From an uncultured Sphingomonadales bacterium (lineage in GTDB: Bacteria; Pseudomonadota; Alphaproteobacteria; Sphingomonadales; Sphingomonadaceae): DNA of 5,877 nucleotides. The notes below the pieces were generated by a model. The model saw nothing but the letters and a program-made list of their open reading frames with translations, was not told the origin of the DNA and made no database searches. Each line of letters opens with the position of its first letter. Positions within the stretch are counted from its first letter, which is position 1. The stretch lies in the NCBI GenBank assembly GCA_903868655.1, contig CAIPWG010000394.1:1-5877 (forward strand), read 5' to 3'. A program made the position numbers and the translations under genes. Shown here one piece after another: positions 5,687-5,877 of the stretch.

Positions 5687-5877
5687 GCCAAAGGACCTTT
5701 CATTCGCCCGGCCAGCGCGGCAAAGCGAGTGACACAGCCGTGCCACCAAGTGCCTGCAAAGGCCGGATCGAGTGTACCGTCGGGCAGGATCGCACGATCG
5801 GCGTAAGGCAGCGTAATCGCCTCGCCAAACACCACCGCGCCGCAATACCCGAACAGCGCGCGCGTGGGAGGAACAGC
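5683..5877 (-). CDS. C-terminal fragment of an unidentified protein, possibly flavodoxin-fold FMN reductase
   Basis: The minus-strand frame entering from the right edge is open for 64 codons and stops at TGA (5685-5683). That stop overlaps the start of the FGE-fold gene as ATGA. Its composition matches its neighbours, and the coupled junction strongly favours a real gene. Visible stretches include PTRALFGYCGAVVFGEAITL and ILPDGTLDPAF, ending in RMKGPLA. A hydrophobic strand after a helix, then an aspartate-glycine turn and a closing amphipathic helix, recalls the C-terminus of NADPH-dependent FMN reductases and related quinone reductases. I hold that identification loosely, since the flavin-binding motifs would lie outside the window. 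It is probably an upstream member of the same operon. Confidence 0.7.
   Translation of the reverse strand, partial: AVPPTRALFGYCGAVVFGEAITLPYADRAILPDGTLDPAFAGTWWHGCVTRFAALAGRMKGPLA
5696..5700 (-). promoter_or_regulatory. Ribosome binding site that decides the start of the FGE-fold gene
   Basis: AAAGG on the minus strand lies nine bases before the ATG at 5686. Together with the ATGA overlap, it favours this start over the longer open frame that reaches 5845. Confidence 0.5.

Noticed and set aside
5687..5845. N-terminal extension of the FGE-fold protein to an ATG at 5845
   Set aside because: The extension is Arg/Cys-rich and overlaps the coding frame of the preceding gene. The ATG at 5686 has AAAGG upstream and an ATGA overlap.

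Overview
The window is GC-rich, dense bacterial DNA. Protein style, high third-position G/C and gene content suggest an alphaproteobacterium, probably of the Sphingomonadales; this is an inference from sequence character, not from a marker gene. Two gene blocks converge on a short AT-richer gap. No rRNA, tRNA, CRISPR array or complete mobile element is visible.

Left block (+ strand, 1-1946). A SpoIIM-family membrane protein, open at the left edge, is followed by an RDD-family membrane protein. The two overlap by the four bases ATGA. In alphaproteobacteria and actinobacteria this pair usually sits beside MoxR AAA-ATPase, DUF58 and DUF4129 genes in an envelope-associated cluster of unknown function, so those genes are expected just to the left.

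Middle (1947-2391). This is a 445-base convergent gap. Its central 240 bases (2101-2340) are about 42% GC by hand count, against 68% in a sampled 60-base line of the SpoIIM gene (541-600). On the minus strand it carries a doubtful reading frame with two hydrophobic segments and no ATG. The frame stops at a TAG and then continues, still in frame, as a charged tail to a TAA. It is either a decayed gene remnant or a chance frame. Small GC-rich hairpins straddle both flanking stop codons.

Right block (- strand, 2392-5877). Read right to left, this is a likely operon: the C-terminal 64 codons of an unidentified protein (possibly a flavodoxin-fold NADPH-dependent FMN reductase), a formylglycine-generating-enzyme-fold protein (SUMF1/EgtB/PvdO superfamily), an ATP-grasp ligase resembling L-amino-acid ligases, and an isoaspartyl peptidase/L-asparaginase. 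The first two junctions are ATGA overlaps, which points to coupled translation; the last gap is 65 bases. An ATP-dependent amino-acid ligase, an FGE-fold enzyme lacking the copper-binding cysteine pair, and a beta-aspartyl hydrolase together suggest synthesis or tailoring and turnover of a small amino-acid or peptide metabolite. This operon is the most interesting part of the window, and its substrate cannot be read from the sequence.
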